The notes: generated by a model from the letters alone, not told the origin. Counted from the stretch's first letter, positions 6,925 through 15,465 are shown. The stretch is 64,000 bases of DNA from Chryseobacterium culicis (GCF_002979755.1 NZ_PCPP01000002.1:496001-560000); one strand, 5' to 3'. Numbers and translations: made by a program.

Positions 6925-7937
6925 TTTATAATTTCTTCAATTTTTTGTTTCGCTTTCTCTGATGTCAGTTGCTGAATTACTTTTTGCAGTTCCGGATAAT
7001 TGTTCATCTGTTCCCATGAGTCTGCAAATTGGGTAATATTCTGTATCCCTTTTTCAAGGCTGGCCATGAAATGTTGCTTTCTCTGAATCAATCCTCTGAA
7101 GCCGTAGGCTCCTAAAACCTGTAAAAATCTCATCATTTGAATAGGCATCACTGCATTTTTTAGCTGGATTCTTGTTTCAGGATCTTCGAACTGTTGAATG
7201 TAAAATTCCAGCATTTCCTGTTTGAAATCTTCTGGAAAATTAGCTTTAGCCTGAAAAAGAAAAGAGATCACATCATACATTAACGGGCCTTTCATTGCCG
7301 ACTGGTAATCGATGAAAGAGACTTGATTCTTTTCATTTACCATGATATTTCTTGCCTGAAAATCGCGGATCATAATTCCTTTAGGCTCAAGATTCTCAAT
7401 GAGAACTGCAATTCTTTTGAATTCTTTCAGAAGAGCAGATTTACTGTATTCAAGCTCCAGGAAATCGGCCACAAAGTTTTTAAAATAATAAAGATCATGA
7501 ATCACTGGAAGTTCATCATAACTTTCATATTCAAAGGTTTTTGAAAAATCAATTTTTCCCTGGGTCTCTACCTGCATTTTGAAAAGCTTTCCTAAAGTCT
7601 GCTGAACCAAGGACCTTACTGAAGAAACAGTTTTTTCTTTTGCAATGATCTCAGAAAGTGTATGTTGTCCCAGGAATTCCTGGATGTACATTTTTCTGTC
7701 ATCAGAAACGGCAAGAATGGATGGGGTATTAAGTTTCAGGCCTGAGAATACTTCGGAATAATAAAGAAAACTTTCATTTTCCGGGATATTTTCATTGTAC
7801 GTGATGATGTATTTTTCAGTACCGGCAGTGGCCAGAAAATTTACCCTCGCAGAGCCGCTTTGAGCTAATGTGACGAATTCGGAAGATTTTTTACCTAAAT
7901 GGTTTTCAAAAAATCGTTTTGCGTTTTCAGAAGTCAT
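6912..7937 (-). CDS. APH-fold sugar kinase (AmgK-like phosphotransferase)
   Basis: 341 residues with the aminoglycoside/choline kinase fold. The catalytic loop is IRDFQARN (residues 190-197, Asp192 and Asn197) and the metal site is FIDYQSA (208-214, Asp210). AmgK, which phosphorylates MurNAc and GlcNAc at the anomeric carbon, belongs to this superfamily and is about this size. A MurU-like nucleotidyltransferase further along the same gene series makes that role the best guess. Other small-molecule kinases share the fold, so the substrate is unproven. It is first in a minus-strand series that also holds GxxExxY, RapZ-C, MurU-like and LOG genes. Its last three codons and stop lie in an inverted-repeat arm. 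Confidence 0.8.
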   Translation of the reverse strand: MTSENAKRFFENHLGKKSSEFVTLAQSGSARVNFLATAGTEKYIITYNENIPENESFLYYSEVFSGLKLNTPSILAVSDDRKMYIQEFLGQHTLSEIIAKEKTVSSVRSLVQQTLGKLFKMQVETQGKIDFSKTFEYESYDELPVIHDLYYFKNFVADFLELEYSKSALLKEFKRIAVLIENLEPKGIMIRDFQARNIMVNEKNQVSFIDYQSAMKGPLMYDVISFLFQAKANFPEDFKQEMLEFYIQQFEDPETRIQLKNAVMPIQMMRFLQVLGAYGFRGLIQRKQHFMASLEKGIQNITQFADSWEQMNNYPELQKVIQQLTSEKAKQKIEEIINLNH

Positions 7938-7947
7938 AATATGGAAA

Positions 7948-7955
7948 CAAATATA
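7948..7955 (-). promoter_or_regulatory. Putative -7 element (TATATTTG) of the kinase operon
   Basis: TAnnTTTG match on the minus strand ending 11 bases before the kinase start, giving a leader of only a few bases. No convincing -33 TTG. Confidence 0.5.
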
Positions 7956-8154
7956 CTAAATTAACATGAGTTGGAAATTATAGTTTAAAGAAGTGATGGA
8001 TGAAAGCTGAAGAGTATAGGAGTGGAGCTTTAGAATATTGATCTTATTGAATGTTTTTGCGAAAAATTTTAAGTATTATATCCTAAATCCGTTGGGTTTT
8101 ACTCCTGATTTTTAACTTTCTTTATTCAAATTCAGGATATTACATGCTAATTTT

Positions 8155-8162
8155 TATCTTTG
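8155..8162 (+). promoter_or_regulatory. Putative -7 element (TATCTTTG) of xrtF, nearly leaderless
   Basis: TAnnTTTG match ending five bases before the ATG at 8167. With transcription starting a few bases after the element, the mRNA would have almost no leader. Confidence 0.5.
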
Positions 8163-8166
8163 CAGT

Positions 8167-8697
8167 ATGCTGAAAGACTTTAAACCTGTTTTAGGTATCT
8201 TATTGCGTTTTATTATTATCTATCTGGTGTTGCTTATCGCCTATCAGTTCTATCTGAACAGCGGTAAAGATTCCGGGCTGGATTCTTTTTCAAGGATGAT
8301 TGCCAATCAGGTGACTTCTCTGCAGAACGTTATTGGTTATCCCACGGAGCTTTATGATGATGTAAAGAACGAGCAGGTTTGGTTTTATGTAAAACAAAAT
8401 TATGTAACGAGAATGGTGGAGGGTTGTAATGCGATTTCTGTCATCATTTTATTTGTGTCTTTTGTTTTTGCTTTTTACAAAGGGGTGAAAACTTTTGTTT
8501 TTGTGGGAGTAGGATTAGTATTGTTATATATTATAAACCTTTTGAGGATTGTAGGATTAAATATCGTCATGTCTGATCATAAGGAATATGGAAAGATGTT
8601 TCATGATTTTATTTTCCCTGCTATTATTTACGGAAGTGTGGTAGTTCTTTGGTTGATCTGGATTAAATTTTTTGCTTTAAAACATGAAAATTCTTAG
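8167..8697 (+). CDS. xrtF: Exosortase family protein XrtF
   Basis: 176 residues with about five membrane segments. The exosortase catalytic triad is visible: Cys87 in EGCNAIS (85-91), Arg127 in LLRIVG, and His146 in MFHDFIFP. Exosortases are membrane transpeptidase-like enzymes that process C-terminal sorting signals. XrtF is the short flavobacterial branch, and its target is not established. The next gene overlaps it by 14 bases and is the usual XrtF-associated protein, which supports the assignment. No PEP-CTERM-like protein was noticed in this window. Confidence 0.9.
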   Translation: MLKDFKPVLGILLRFIIIYLVLLIAYQFYLNSGKDSGLDSFSRMIANQVTSLQNVIGYPTELYDDVKNEQVWFYVKQNYVTRMVEGCNAISVIILFVSFVFAFYKGVKTFVFVGVGLVLLYIINLLRIVGLNIVMSDHKEYGKMFHDFIFPAIIYGSVVVLWLIWIKFFALKHENS

Positions 8698-9130
8698 TTG
8701 GTTTCTGGTTATCGCAGGAGTTTGCGGATTGATAAGTGTAAGAGTTCTTGAGAATGCGGTTTTTTATGACCCGTTTTTAGGCTACTTTCATGAAGCCAAT
8801 AAAAATATCGAATTCCCTGCATTTGAATGGGGAAGGCTTATTGCCGGACATGTTTTCAGGTTTATTTTAAACCTTCTTTTTTCCTGCCTGATTATCTATG
8901 GTTTATTTAAAAATAAGGAATGGACTTTACAGGGAGCGATCATGATACTTGTGGTATTTGTTATTACGCTGCCAATTTATCTGTACTGTATTTATGATAA
9001 GTTCGAAATAGGTTATCTCTTTTCTTTTTATATGAGAAGATTTGTGATCCAGCCTTTGATTATCCTGTTGATTGTTCCGATGTTTTATTACAGGAAACAA
9101 ATGATCAGTAAAGAAACTGAAAATAGATAA
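8684..9130 (+). CDS. Exosortase F system-associated membrane protein
   Basis: 148 residues with about four hydrophobic segments. It overlaps xrtF by 14 bases and so is translationally coupled to it. The N-terminal stretch (WFLVIAGVCGLISVRVLE, then FYDPFLGYF) and the YYR-type end fit the small membrane protein found next to XrtF in Flavobacteria. Function unknown; a subunit or substrate-presenting partner of the exosortase is inferred from constant linkage. The gene ends 38 bases from the convergent CDF gene, and I see no terminator between them. Confidence 0.85.
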   Translation: MKILSWFLVIAGVCGLISVRVLENAVFYDPFLGYFHEANKNIEFPAFEWGRLIAGHVFRFILNLLFSCLIIYGLFKNKEWTLQGAIMILVVFVITLPIYLYCIYDKFEIGYLFSFYMRRFVIQPLIILLIVPMFYYRKQMISKETENR

Positions 9131-9168
9131 GAAAGCGAAAAGTCATGGGTATTTCTTTATTTTTCCAG

Positions 9169-10167
9169 TTATTCTGTAGTATGTTTATCCACGCTGGTGA
9201 TATTTTCCGGAGTCCATTCCACCCGTTTAATGAAATCTTTCTCCCGCACAGGACAGTCTTTGATCTGGCATACCGGACATGAAATCGGTTTGCAATCATC
9301 CATATGAAAATTGAACTCAATACTGCGCTTCATGTTTTTAGCGAGAAGGATAATTACTTTTTCCATTTCACCATGGGCATCACGCAGATCATAATACCAT
9401 GGAAGGGTGATATGGGCATCAATATGCAGGGAAGATCCAAATTGTTGAATTTTCATATTGTGCACATCAATCCATTCTATTTGTCGATTCTCTTCAAGGA
9501 TTCTAATTACCTGATTTAATATTTCAGGATCCTGCTCGTCCATAATACCGCTTAATGATTTTCGGACGATTTTATAGCCTACAAATATGATATAAAGTCC
9601 AAAACTTAAGGCCACTACTGAATCGAGCCAATAGATTTTGGTGAAGTAAACAATAATTAAACTGGCAACCACTCCAAGCGTTGTAATGGTGTCAGACTGA
9701 AGGTGTTTACCGGATGAAATGAGAACGAGAGAATTTTCTTTTTTTCCTTTTTTTATAGAAATATATCCCAGCAGATAATTAATGACTGCTGTGGCTGCAA
9801 TAATCCAGATTCCGAGATCAATTTTACTCAGCGTTTTTCCTACGATAAGACTATGAATTCCTTCATAAATAATCATAACGCCGGCTATCGCAATAAGAGC
9901 ACCTTCAATGCCGGAAGTAACGAATTCTACTTTTCCATGACCGTAAGGGTGGTCTTCGTCTTTAGGTTTGGCGGCAAGATGGAGTGAATAAAGCCCCATA
10001 AATGCACTGATGACATTGACAATACTTTCCATAGCATCGGAAAAAACGGCGTCGGAATTGGTGAGTTTCCATGCTATAATTTTTCCGACAAAAAGGATAA
10101 TTCCAAATGTGGCAATAAGCTTCTGGAATCCTATTTTCTCTTTATGGGTATTTTTCTGGGTATTCAT
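9169..10167 (-). CDS. Cation diffusion facilitator (CDF) metal transporter
   Basis: 332 residues with a six-helix membrane part. The metal-site pairs are visible: SDAVFSDAMES (near residues 38-48; Asp/Asp of helix 2), HPYGHGK and HLQSD (helix 5), then WLDSVVALSFG. The C-terminal cytosolic domain (about 210-290) is the ferredoxin-like CDF domain with HIDAHITLPWYYDL. CDF proteins export Zn, Fe, Mn or Co against protons. The last 44 residues are unusual, with Cys292, 297, 300 and 305 in a CxPxxC-type cluster. The gene is convergent with the xrtF pair and lies 56 bases after asd ends. Confidence 0.9.
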   Translation of the reverse strand: MNTQKNTHKEKIGFQKLIATFGIILFVGKIIAWKLTNSDAVFSDAMESIVNVISAFMGLYSLHLAAKPKDEDHPYGHGKVEFVTSGIEGALIAIAGVMIIYEGIHSLIVGKTLSKIDLGIWIIAATAVINYLLGYISIKKGKKENSLVLISSGKHLQSDTITTLGVVASLIIVYFTKIYWLDSVVALSFGLYIIFVGYKIVRKSLSGIMDEQDPEILNQVIRILEENRQIEWIDVHNMKIQQFGSSLHIDAHITLPWYYDLRDAHGEMEKVIILLAKNMKRSIEFNFHMDDCKPISCPVCQIKDCPVREKDFIKRVEWTPENITSVDKHTTE

Positions 10168-10184
10168 ACTGTGTTTGATAAAAA

Positions 10185-10211
10185 AAAGAATCTCAATTCT
10201 GAGACTCTTTT
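10185..10211 (-). terminator. Intrinsic terminator of asd
   Basis: AAAGAATCTCA / TGAGACTCTTT stem with one mismatch, 13 bases after the asd stop on the minus strand, followed by a T-run. Confidence 0.75.
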
Positions 10212-10223
10212 TATTTTGTTAGT

Positions 10224-11216
10224 TTATACTAAGTTGTTTGCTACAAGGTATTCTGCAATTTGTACAGCGTTTGTTGCTGCTCCTTTCCTCAGATTGTCTG
10301 CAACGATCCAGAGGTTGAGCGTTTTGGGCTGCGAAAGATCTCTTCTGATTCTTCCCACAAAGACCTCATCTTTTCCTTCTGAATACAGAGGCATCGGGTA
10401 GTGGTTGTTTTTTACATCATCCATTACAATGACTCCCGGAGTTTCAGCTAATATTTTTCTTACTTCATCCAGTTCAAATTCATTTTCGAATTCAATATTT
10501 ACACTTTCAGAATGTCCTCCTTGAACCGGAACTCTTACAGCTGTTGCTGTCAGGTTGAAGGTATCATCACCTAAAATTTTCTTAGGTTCCTTCATCAGTT
10601 TGATCTCTTCTTTGGTGTAATCATCTTCTGCAAATACATCACAGTGTGGTAACGCATTTTTGAAAATCTGATAAGGATAGACTTTTTCAGTAGAATCATC
10701 TCCATTGATTTCACCGTTTAACTGATCTACAGCAGCTTTACCTGTACCTGTTACAGACTGGTAAGTAGAAACAATTACTCTTTTTAAATCATATTTTTTG
10801 TTCAACGGTCCAAGAACCATTACCAATTGAATGGTAGAACAATTCGGATTTGCAATGATTTTATCTTCTTTTGTTAGGACATCAGCATTGATTTCCGGAA
10901 CCACTAATTTTTTATCAGGATCCATTCTCCATGCAGAAGAATTGTCAATGACTGTTGTTCCGGCTTCTGCAAATAAAGGAGCGAATTCAAGGGAAGTAGA
11001 ACCTCCAGCAGAGAAGATGGCAATATCCGGTTTGGCAGCTATAGCGTCCTTCATGCTTACAATCGTAAATTCCTTCTGTTTATACTTCACCTTCTTGCCT
11101 ACAGATCTTTCGGATGCTACCGGGATTAATTCTGTTACAGGGAAGTTTCTCTCCTCCAAAACTTTAAGCATAACTTGTCCAACCATTCCTGTTGAACCTA
11201 CTACAGCTACTTTCAT
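10224..11216 (-). CDS. asd: Aspartate-semialdehyde dehydrogenase
   Basis: 330 residues, normal length. The NADP-binding GSTGMVG is at residues 7-13, the catalytic cysteine is C126 in NPNCSTIQ, and the active-site histidine lies in PVQGGHSESVN. The enzyme reduces aspartyl-4-phosphate to aspartate semialdehyde, feeding lysine, diaminopimelate, threonine and methionine synthesis in the cytosol. It appears to be a single gene with its own terminator; the 67 bases before it hold no obvious promoter match. Confidence 0.97.
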   Translation of the reverse strand: MKVAVVGSTGMVGQVMLKVLEERNFPVTELIPVASERSVGKKVKYKQKEFTIVSMKDAIAAKPDIAIFSAGGSTSLEFAPLFAEAGTTVIDNSSAWRMDPDKKLVVPEINADVLTKEDKIIANPNCSTIQLVMVLGPLNKKYDLKRVIVSTYQSVTGTGKAAVDQLNGEINGDDSTEKVYPYQIFKNALPHCDVFAEDDYTKEEIKLMKEPKKILGDDTFNLTATAVRVPVQGGHSESVNIEFENEFELDEVRKILAETPGVIVMDDVKNNHYPMPLYSEGKDEVFVGRIRRDLSQPKTLNLWIVADNLRKGAATNAVQIAEYLVANNLV

Positions 11217-11283
11217 TGATTTAATTAAAAATTTAAGATTAAACTATTTATAAATTATAACACATATAATTTCTTTATCTGTT

Positions 11284-11715
11284 TTAAGCTCCAAAGACTC
11301 TTGTCCAAGGGAACGCGAATGCAAATAAACCTACTGCGATCAATCCCATAATCACTACTCCTAAAGAAATAGTATCATTGGATTTTACTTTTTTGTTGAC
11401 AATCGTCATCAAAACTGCTGCAATAAGCATAGAGAATGGATGTTCAACATATTGAAATCTCAATGCTGCATTTTTCATTACTTCTCCCATGTTTAAACCT
11501 TTGCTAAAAGTTGTGATCAACATAATGATTCCCAATAAAAACTGAACGTGGAAGAAAATCATCGTGAAAAGAGTGGTCTTCTTCAAAAATTTGTTCACTT
11601 TTCCACTGAAACCAAACATGGTAGCTAAAAGTGCAATGATAAATAATGTTACCAAAAGAATTTCAAGATACCCGAAACCTTTGTGGGCATTAAGTAAAAT
11701 GTTGTAAAAATCCAT
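11284..11715 (-). CDS. Four-helix integral membrane protein, conserved in Flavobacteria
   Basis: 143 residues from the chosen start MDFYNILLNAHKG. An upstream in-frame alternative (11760) would place the start inside a promoter and terminator, so I reject it. Four hydrophobic helices cover roughly residues 17-38, 47-67, 92-108 and 117-137. Histidines in HVQF (helix 2) and EHPFS (before helix 3) could bind haem, and I recall homologues labelled cytochrome b-like, but no function is established. It is single, with a promoter that overlaps the terminator of the TonB receptor gene upstream. Confidence 0.7.
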   Translation of the reverse strand: MDFYNILLNAHKGFGYLEILLVTLFIIALLATMFGFSGKVNKFLKKTTLFTMIFFHVQFLLGIIMLITTFSKGLNMGEVMKNAALRFQYVEHPFSMLIAAVLMTIVNKKVKSNDTISLGVVIMGLIAVGLFAFAFPWTRVFGA

Positions 11716-11734
11716 AATCCTATTTTTTTGTACA

Positions 11735-11742
11735 CAAAGATA
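11735..11742 (-). promoter_or_regulatory. Putative -7 element (TATCTTTG) of the four-helix protein gene
   Basis: TAnnTTTG on the minus strand, 20 bases before the start at 11715. A TTG (11758-11760, minus) lies 15 bases further upstream, within the loop of the preceding terminator. Confidence 0.5.
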
Positions 11743-11747
11743 ACAAA

Positions 11748-11770
11748 AATCCCGGCTCAAAGCCGGGATT
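11748..11770 (-). terminator. Intrinsic terminator of the TonB receptor gene
   Basis: Perfect ten-base stem AATCCCGGCT / AGCCGGGATT with a three-base loop, 32 bases after the receptor stop, followed by five T on the minus strand. Confidence 0.9.
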
Positions 11771-11801
11771 GATATTTATAAAATCTAATATTGTGATATT
11801 A

Positions 11802-14384
11802 TTAGAAGTTGAATGATAAGGTTGCTGCCCAAGTAGTTCCGAAACCGAAATAAGCACGGTTACCTGTTGCAATACCATTGTACATTCTACCAGCTTCTTC
11901 ATAAGTTTTTCCTTTGTCAGGATCATTGTTTGCTGTAATTTTATCTGTTCCGAAGATACTTGTTGCAGAATCAGAAATATAAATTTTATCAAACAAGTTA
12001 TAAACGTTAGCTCCGATTGTGAAGTACTGAGCTTCGTTTTGTAATCTGATTTTGTAAGAGAAACCTACATCAAATAAGTTGAAATCAGGTAATTTCAATA
12101 CTCCTCTGTCTTGAGCTGCAATATTGGTAAATGTTCCAGCGTCAATTGTAGAATAAAGTTTACCTACATATCTCCATGTTCCGAAGATGTTAAGATCTTT
12201 TACCGGTTTTACAGTAAGTCCTAATGATGCAGTCATCTGAGGGATACTGTTGTTACTTGAACCACCTACTTTTACTTTATCTAAGTATAATTCGTTTCCT
12301 GCTGATCCAGCTAAAGTAACAGGGTTGTTGTTGTCATCAAAAGAAGCTACACTAGCATTTCCTTTGTAATAGTAATCTCCCCAAGAGAACATCCCTTGAA
12401 TTTCTAAGAAACGGTTTGGTTTGTAAACTCCATCGAATTCTACTCCCTGGTGAATTTCAGTAATACCATTGATCTCAGAATAACCTGTAGTCGTTGTACC
12501 GTCTACTAAATTGAAAGTCTGACCTGTTTTTCTTAACCATCTGTCTTTCCACTGTGTTCTGTATACGTTAACATTTGCAGTGAATTTTGCAGATCTGAAC
12601 CCATAACCAACTTCCGCAGAAGAAATCTTCTCGTTCGTTAGATAAGGATTAATAAGCTGCTGGTTACTTGGGTAAACAGTATTAAGGAATGGTTGTTTGC
12701 TGTAATAACCTAAGTTAGCAAAAACGTTATGTTGCTCATTAATGTTATAGTTAGCACCCCCTTTAATATTATATCCGAAAATATTTTTGAATCCTGTTTT
12801 CGTGTTGACGGTTTGACCTCTTAATGTGCTTCCGTCTACTACGTAGTTATCAATTCTCTGATACCCTTGGTTAGATACGGAACCTTGTAAGAATGCAGAT
12901 AATTTATCTTTGGTATATTCTACCTGTGCAAATCCACTGTACCAAATAACTTCACCATCGTTGCTGTATCCTATCTGATCTTCAGCTGGAGCTAATTTTC
13001 CTCCGAAAGGATTCCAAGAAAGTTTTTTATAGTCATAAAGTGCATTTACGATTCTAGGTGCTGTGATGTTTTTGTTAGCTGCATCTTTGTATCCTTTAGC
13101 TCCGTAAAGATCTGTAAGCACCTGATAGTGGTAACCGTAGTAGTATCTGTCGTCTGTACCGATTGAGAAATTCCAGTTATCGTTAACTTTGTGTTGGAAG
13201 TTAGCCAAGATACCATACCAGTTGTGAGAGTTGATATTTGATCTACGAACTAAAGTACTTCCTGCACCTGCAGTATTTAAGTTAACGGCTGCGTTAGCTG
13301 CAAAAATAGCATCATAGTTGAAGTGACCTGCTGCATCATAGAAATCGGTCATCCCTTTTCCTCCTACTTTACCTAAGTCTCCAGTTCCACCACCTCTACC
13401 GTTAGACATGTATGCAACTGTACTTAACTTTGACTTTTCGCTCATCGTCCAGTCCCAGTTTAACATCATTACCGGCTTAGAATAGTAGTTTGCTCTGTTT
13501 GCTAAAGCAACTTTGTTTCCATTTGCATCAGTATAATATCCAAAATCTGAATTATATCTTCTATTAGGAGTTCCGTCATGATCTGGATTATAGTTGATAT
13601 AATTTTGGATTGTTGGAGCAAAAGTTCTTTGATCGTGCCACTGAGGAGCAGAAGTGATTGAGAACTGTAAGTTATGTTTTTTATTGATCTCATAACCTAA
13701 TGCAAAGAAATATGCATAAGATTCGTAATCCGTATTTTCAATATAAGTACCACCAGCTTGTCTGCTCATTAAGAATGATGCAGAAATACCATCCTTAGAT
13801 TTTCCAGTATTATAGGCAAAAGATGTTTTTAAATAGTCATTGTTACCAACTCCTAATCTAATAACTCCTCCTCTTTTCATGTCTGCAGACTTGGTGATGA
13901 AGTTCATTGTACCTCCAACAGAAGCAATTGCTAATTTAGAAGAACCTAATCCCCTTTGAACCTGTAATGTACTTGTTACATCAGATAATCCAGTCCAGTT
14001 TGAGAAATAAACACTACCGCCCTCCATATCGTTTACAGGCATACCGTTTACCATTACTGCAATGTTTCTAGACTCAAATCCACGCATTACAATTTGAGAA
14101 TCTCCGAAACCACCACCTCCTTTTGTAGCATATACGGAAGGTGTTGTGTTTAGTATTTCGACAAGTTCTTGGTTTCCTTGTCTTTCTAAAATCTGAGCAG
14201 CCTTAATAGTAGATACTGCAACAGGTGTCTTTCTATCTTTAGCGATATCCGTAACACCTCTTAAGATTACCTCCTCAATATCTTTGGACTTCTGTACCGT
14301 GTCCTGAACTTGTTGAGCGTAATAAACACTAGCTGTAGATAATGTAATAACCGCAGTTAGTATCGATTTGTTGATTAATTTCAT
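11802..14384 (-). CDS. TonB-dependent outer-membrane receptor
   Basis: 860 residues. A signal peptide (about 1-23, ending VYYAQQ) is followed by a TonB-box-like region (IEEVILRG), a plug domain (about 50-165; VMRGFESRNIAVMVNGMPVNDM, then GSSKLAIASVGGTMNFITK) and a 22-strand-type barrel ending in Phe (AATLSFNF). There is no N-terminal carboxypeptidase-like domain, so it looks like a siderophore/cofactor-type receptor rather than a SusC type. It is monocistronic with its own terminator, and no substrate genes are adjacent. The substrate is unknown. The 208 bases upstream hold a strong inverted repeat next to nadC. Confidence 0.93.
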   Translation of the reverse strand: MKLINKSILTAVITLSTASVYYAQQVQDTVQKSKDIEEVILRGVTDIAKDRKTPVAVSTIKAAQILERQGNQELVEILNTTPSVYATKGGGGFGDSQIVMRGFESRNIAVMVNGMPVNDMEGGSVYFSNWTGLSDVTSTLQVQRGLGSSKLAIASVGGTMNFITKSADMKRGGVIRLGVGNNDYLKTSFAYNTGKSKDGISASFLMSRQAGGTYIENTDYESYAYFFALGYEINKKHNLQFSITSAPQWHDQRTFAPTIQNYINYNPDHDGTPNRRYNSDFGYYTDANGNKVALANRANYYSKPVMMLNWDWTMSEKSKLSTVAYMSNGRGGGTGDLGKVGGKGMTDFYDAAGHFNYDAIFAANAAVNLNTAGAGSTLVRRSNINSHNWYGILANFQHKVNDNWNFSIGTDDRYYYGYHYQVLTDLYGAKGYKDAANKNITAPRIVNALYDYKKLSWNPFGGKLAPAEDQIGYSNDGEVIWYSGFAQVEYTKDKLSAFLQGSVSNQGYQRIDNYVVDGSTLRGQTVNTKTGFKNIFGYNIKGGANYNINEQHNVFANLGYYSKQPFLNTVYPSNQQLINPYLTNEKISSAEVGYGFRSAKFTANVNVYRTQWKDRWLRKTGQTFNLVDGTTTTGYSEINGITEIHQGVEFDGVYKPNRFLEIQGMFSWGDYYYKGNASVASFDDNNNPVTLAGSAGNELYLDKVKVGGSSNNSIPQMTASLGLTVKPVKDLNIFGTWRYVGKLYSTIDAGTFTNIAAQDRGVLKLPDFNLFDVGFSYKIRLQNEAQYFTIGANVYNLFDKIYISDSATSIFGTDKITANNDPDKGKTYEEAGRMYNGIATGNRAYFGFGTTWAATLSFNF

Positions 14385-14547
14385 AATCGTTAGTAATAAT
14401 TAGATTTAATTTTCTGCAAAATTCGCAAAATAAAATTTAACTATTATTAACTCAATGTTAATTTTTAATCAGTCTTAATAATCTTAAAGTGTTAAAAATC
14501 AATATTATGGCTAAAAATTGAATTTTTGTATGAAAAAAGTCATGTTA

Positions 14548-14590
14548 TTGAATTTTTAACAAAGTGGGGGTGTTTTTGTTAAAAATTCAA
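14548..14590 (-). terminator. Perfect 16-base inverted repeat directly after nadC
   Basis: Arms TTGAATTTTTAACAAA (14548-14563) and TTTGTTAAAAATTCAA (14575-14590) are exact reverse complements around an 11-base G-rich loop. The structure begins two bases after the nadC stop on the minus strand, so a terminator is the simplest reading. The stem is AT-rich and no clear T-run follows, so an operator or mRNA-stabilising hairpin is possible. Confidence 0.55.
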
Positions 14591-14592
14591 CG

Positions 14593-15453
14593 CTATTTCA
14601 CTGCTTTGAGACTCAGATCTATATTATCAGCAGAGTGTGTAAGGGCTCCTACAGAGATGAATGTTACGCCTGTTGACGCAATTTCCTTGAGCATATCCCG
14701 GGTAATTCCTCCGGAAGCTTCAGACTCACAAGCGCCATTGATCATTTTTACAGCCTGCTTCATTGTTTTTACATCCATATTATCAAGCATGATTCTGTCC
14801 ACCTTTGCATTAATTGCTTCCTGAACTTCTTCAAGATTTCTGGTTTCGACCTCTATTTTTAACTTTTTCTTGTTCTTTTTGACATAATCTTTTGCCATTG
14901 CTACAGCATTGGTAATACTTCCGTTGTAGTCAATATGATTATCTTTCAGCATGATCATGTCATAAAGACCATATCTGTGATTGGTTCCGCCGCCAATAGC
15001 TACAGCCCATTTTTCACACATTCTGAAGTTAGGGGTCGTTTTTCTTGTATCTAAAAGTTTAGTTTTTGTACCCACTAATCGGGAATCCCATTCATGAGTA
15101 AGGGTTGCGATACCGCTCATTCTTTGCATGCAGTTAAGAACAAATCTCTCCGTGGAAAGAATAGATCTTGCGCTTCCTGTTACAATAAGAGCTATATCCC
15201 CGAATTTACAAGGGGTTCCATCTTTAATGAAAATTTCAACTTTTAAATTCTTGTCAAATGTTTTAAAAATGATTTCAGCCAGTTCAACACCTGCAAGAAT
15301 GCAATCCTGTTTTACTAAAAGCTTCGCACTTTGTACAAGATCCTGCGGAATAGTAGACAGGGTAGAGTGATCTCCATCCTGAATATCTTCTTCAAGTGCA
15401 CTTTTTATGAATGTCTTTAACGCTTTATCTGTTACGTATGCTGGTCTTTTCAT
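14593..15453 (-). CDS. nadC: Nicotinate-nucleotide diphosphorylase (carboxylating)
   Basis: 286 residues, normal length. The N-terminal domain begins with EEDIQDGDHST (family signature). The barrel domain shows ERFVLNCMQRMSGIAT, LDTRKTTPNFR, KDNHI and the EVETRNLEE strand, and ends with SVGALTHSADNIDLSLK. It converts quinolinate and PRPP into nicotinate mononucleotide, CO2 and pyrophosphate, the last unique step of de novo NAD synthesis. It starts 12 bases after nadB ends, forming a nadB-nadC operon. nadA is not in the window. Confidence 0.97.
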   Translation of the reverse strand: MKRPAYVTDKALKTFIKSALEEDIQDGDHSTLSTIPQDLVQSAKLLVKQDCILAGVELAEIIFKTFDKNLKVEIFIKDGTPCKFGDIALIVTGSARSILSTERFVLNCMQRMSGIATLTHEWDSRLVGTKTKLLDTRKTTPNFRMCEKWAVAIGGGTNHRYGLYDMIMLKDNHIDYNGSITNAVAMAKDYVKKNKKKLKIEVETRNLEEVQEAINAKVDRIMLDNMDVKTMKQAVKMINGACESEASGGITRDMLKEIASTGVTFISVGALTHSADNIDLSLKAVK

Positions 15454-15465
15454 TGTGTGATTCTT

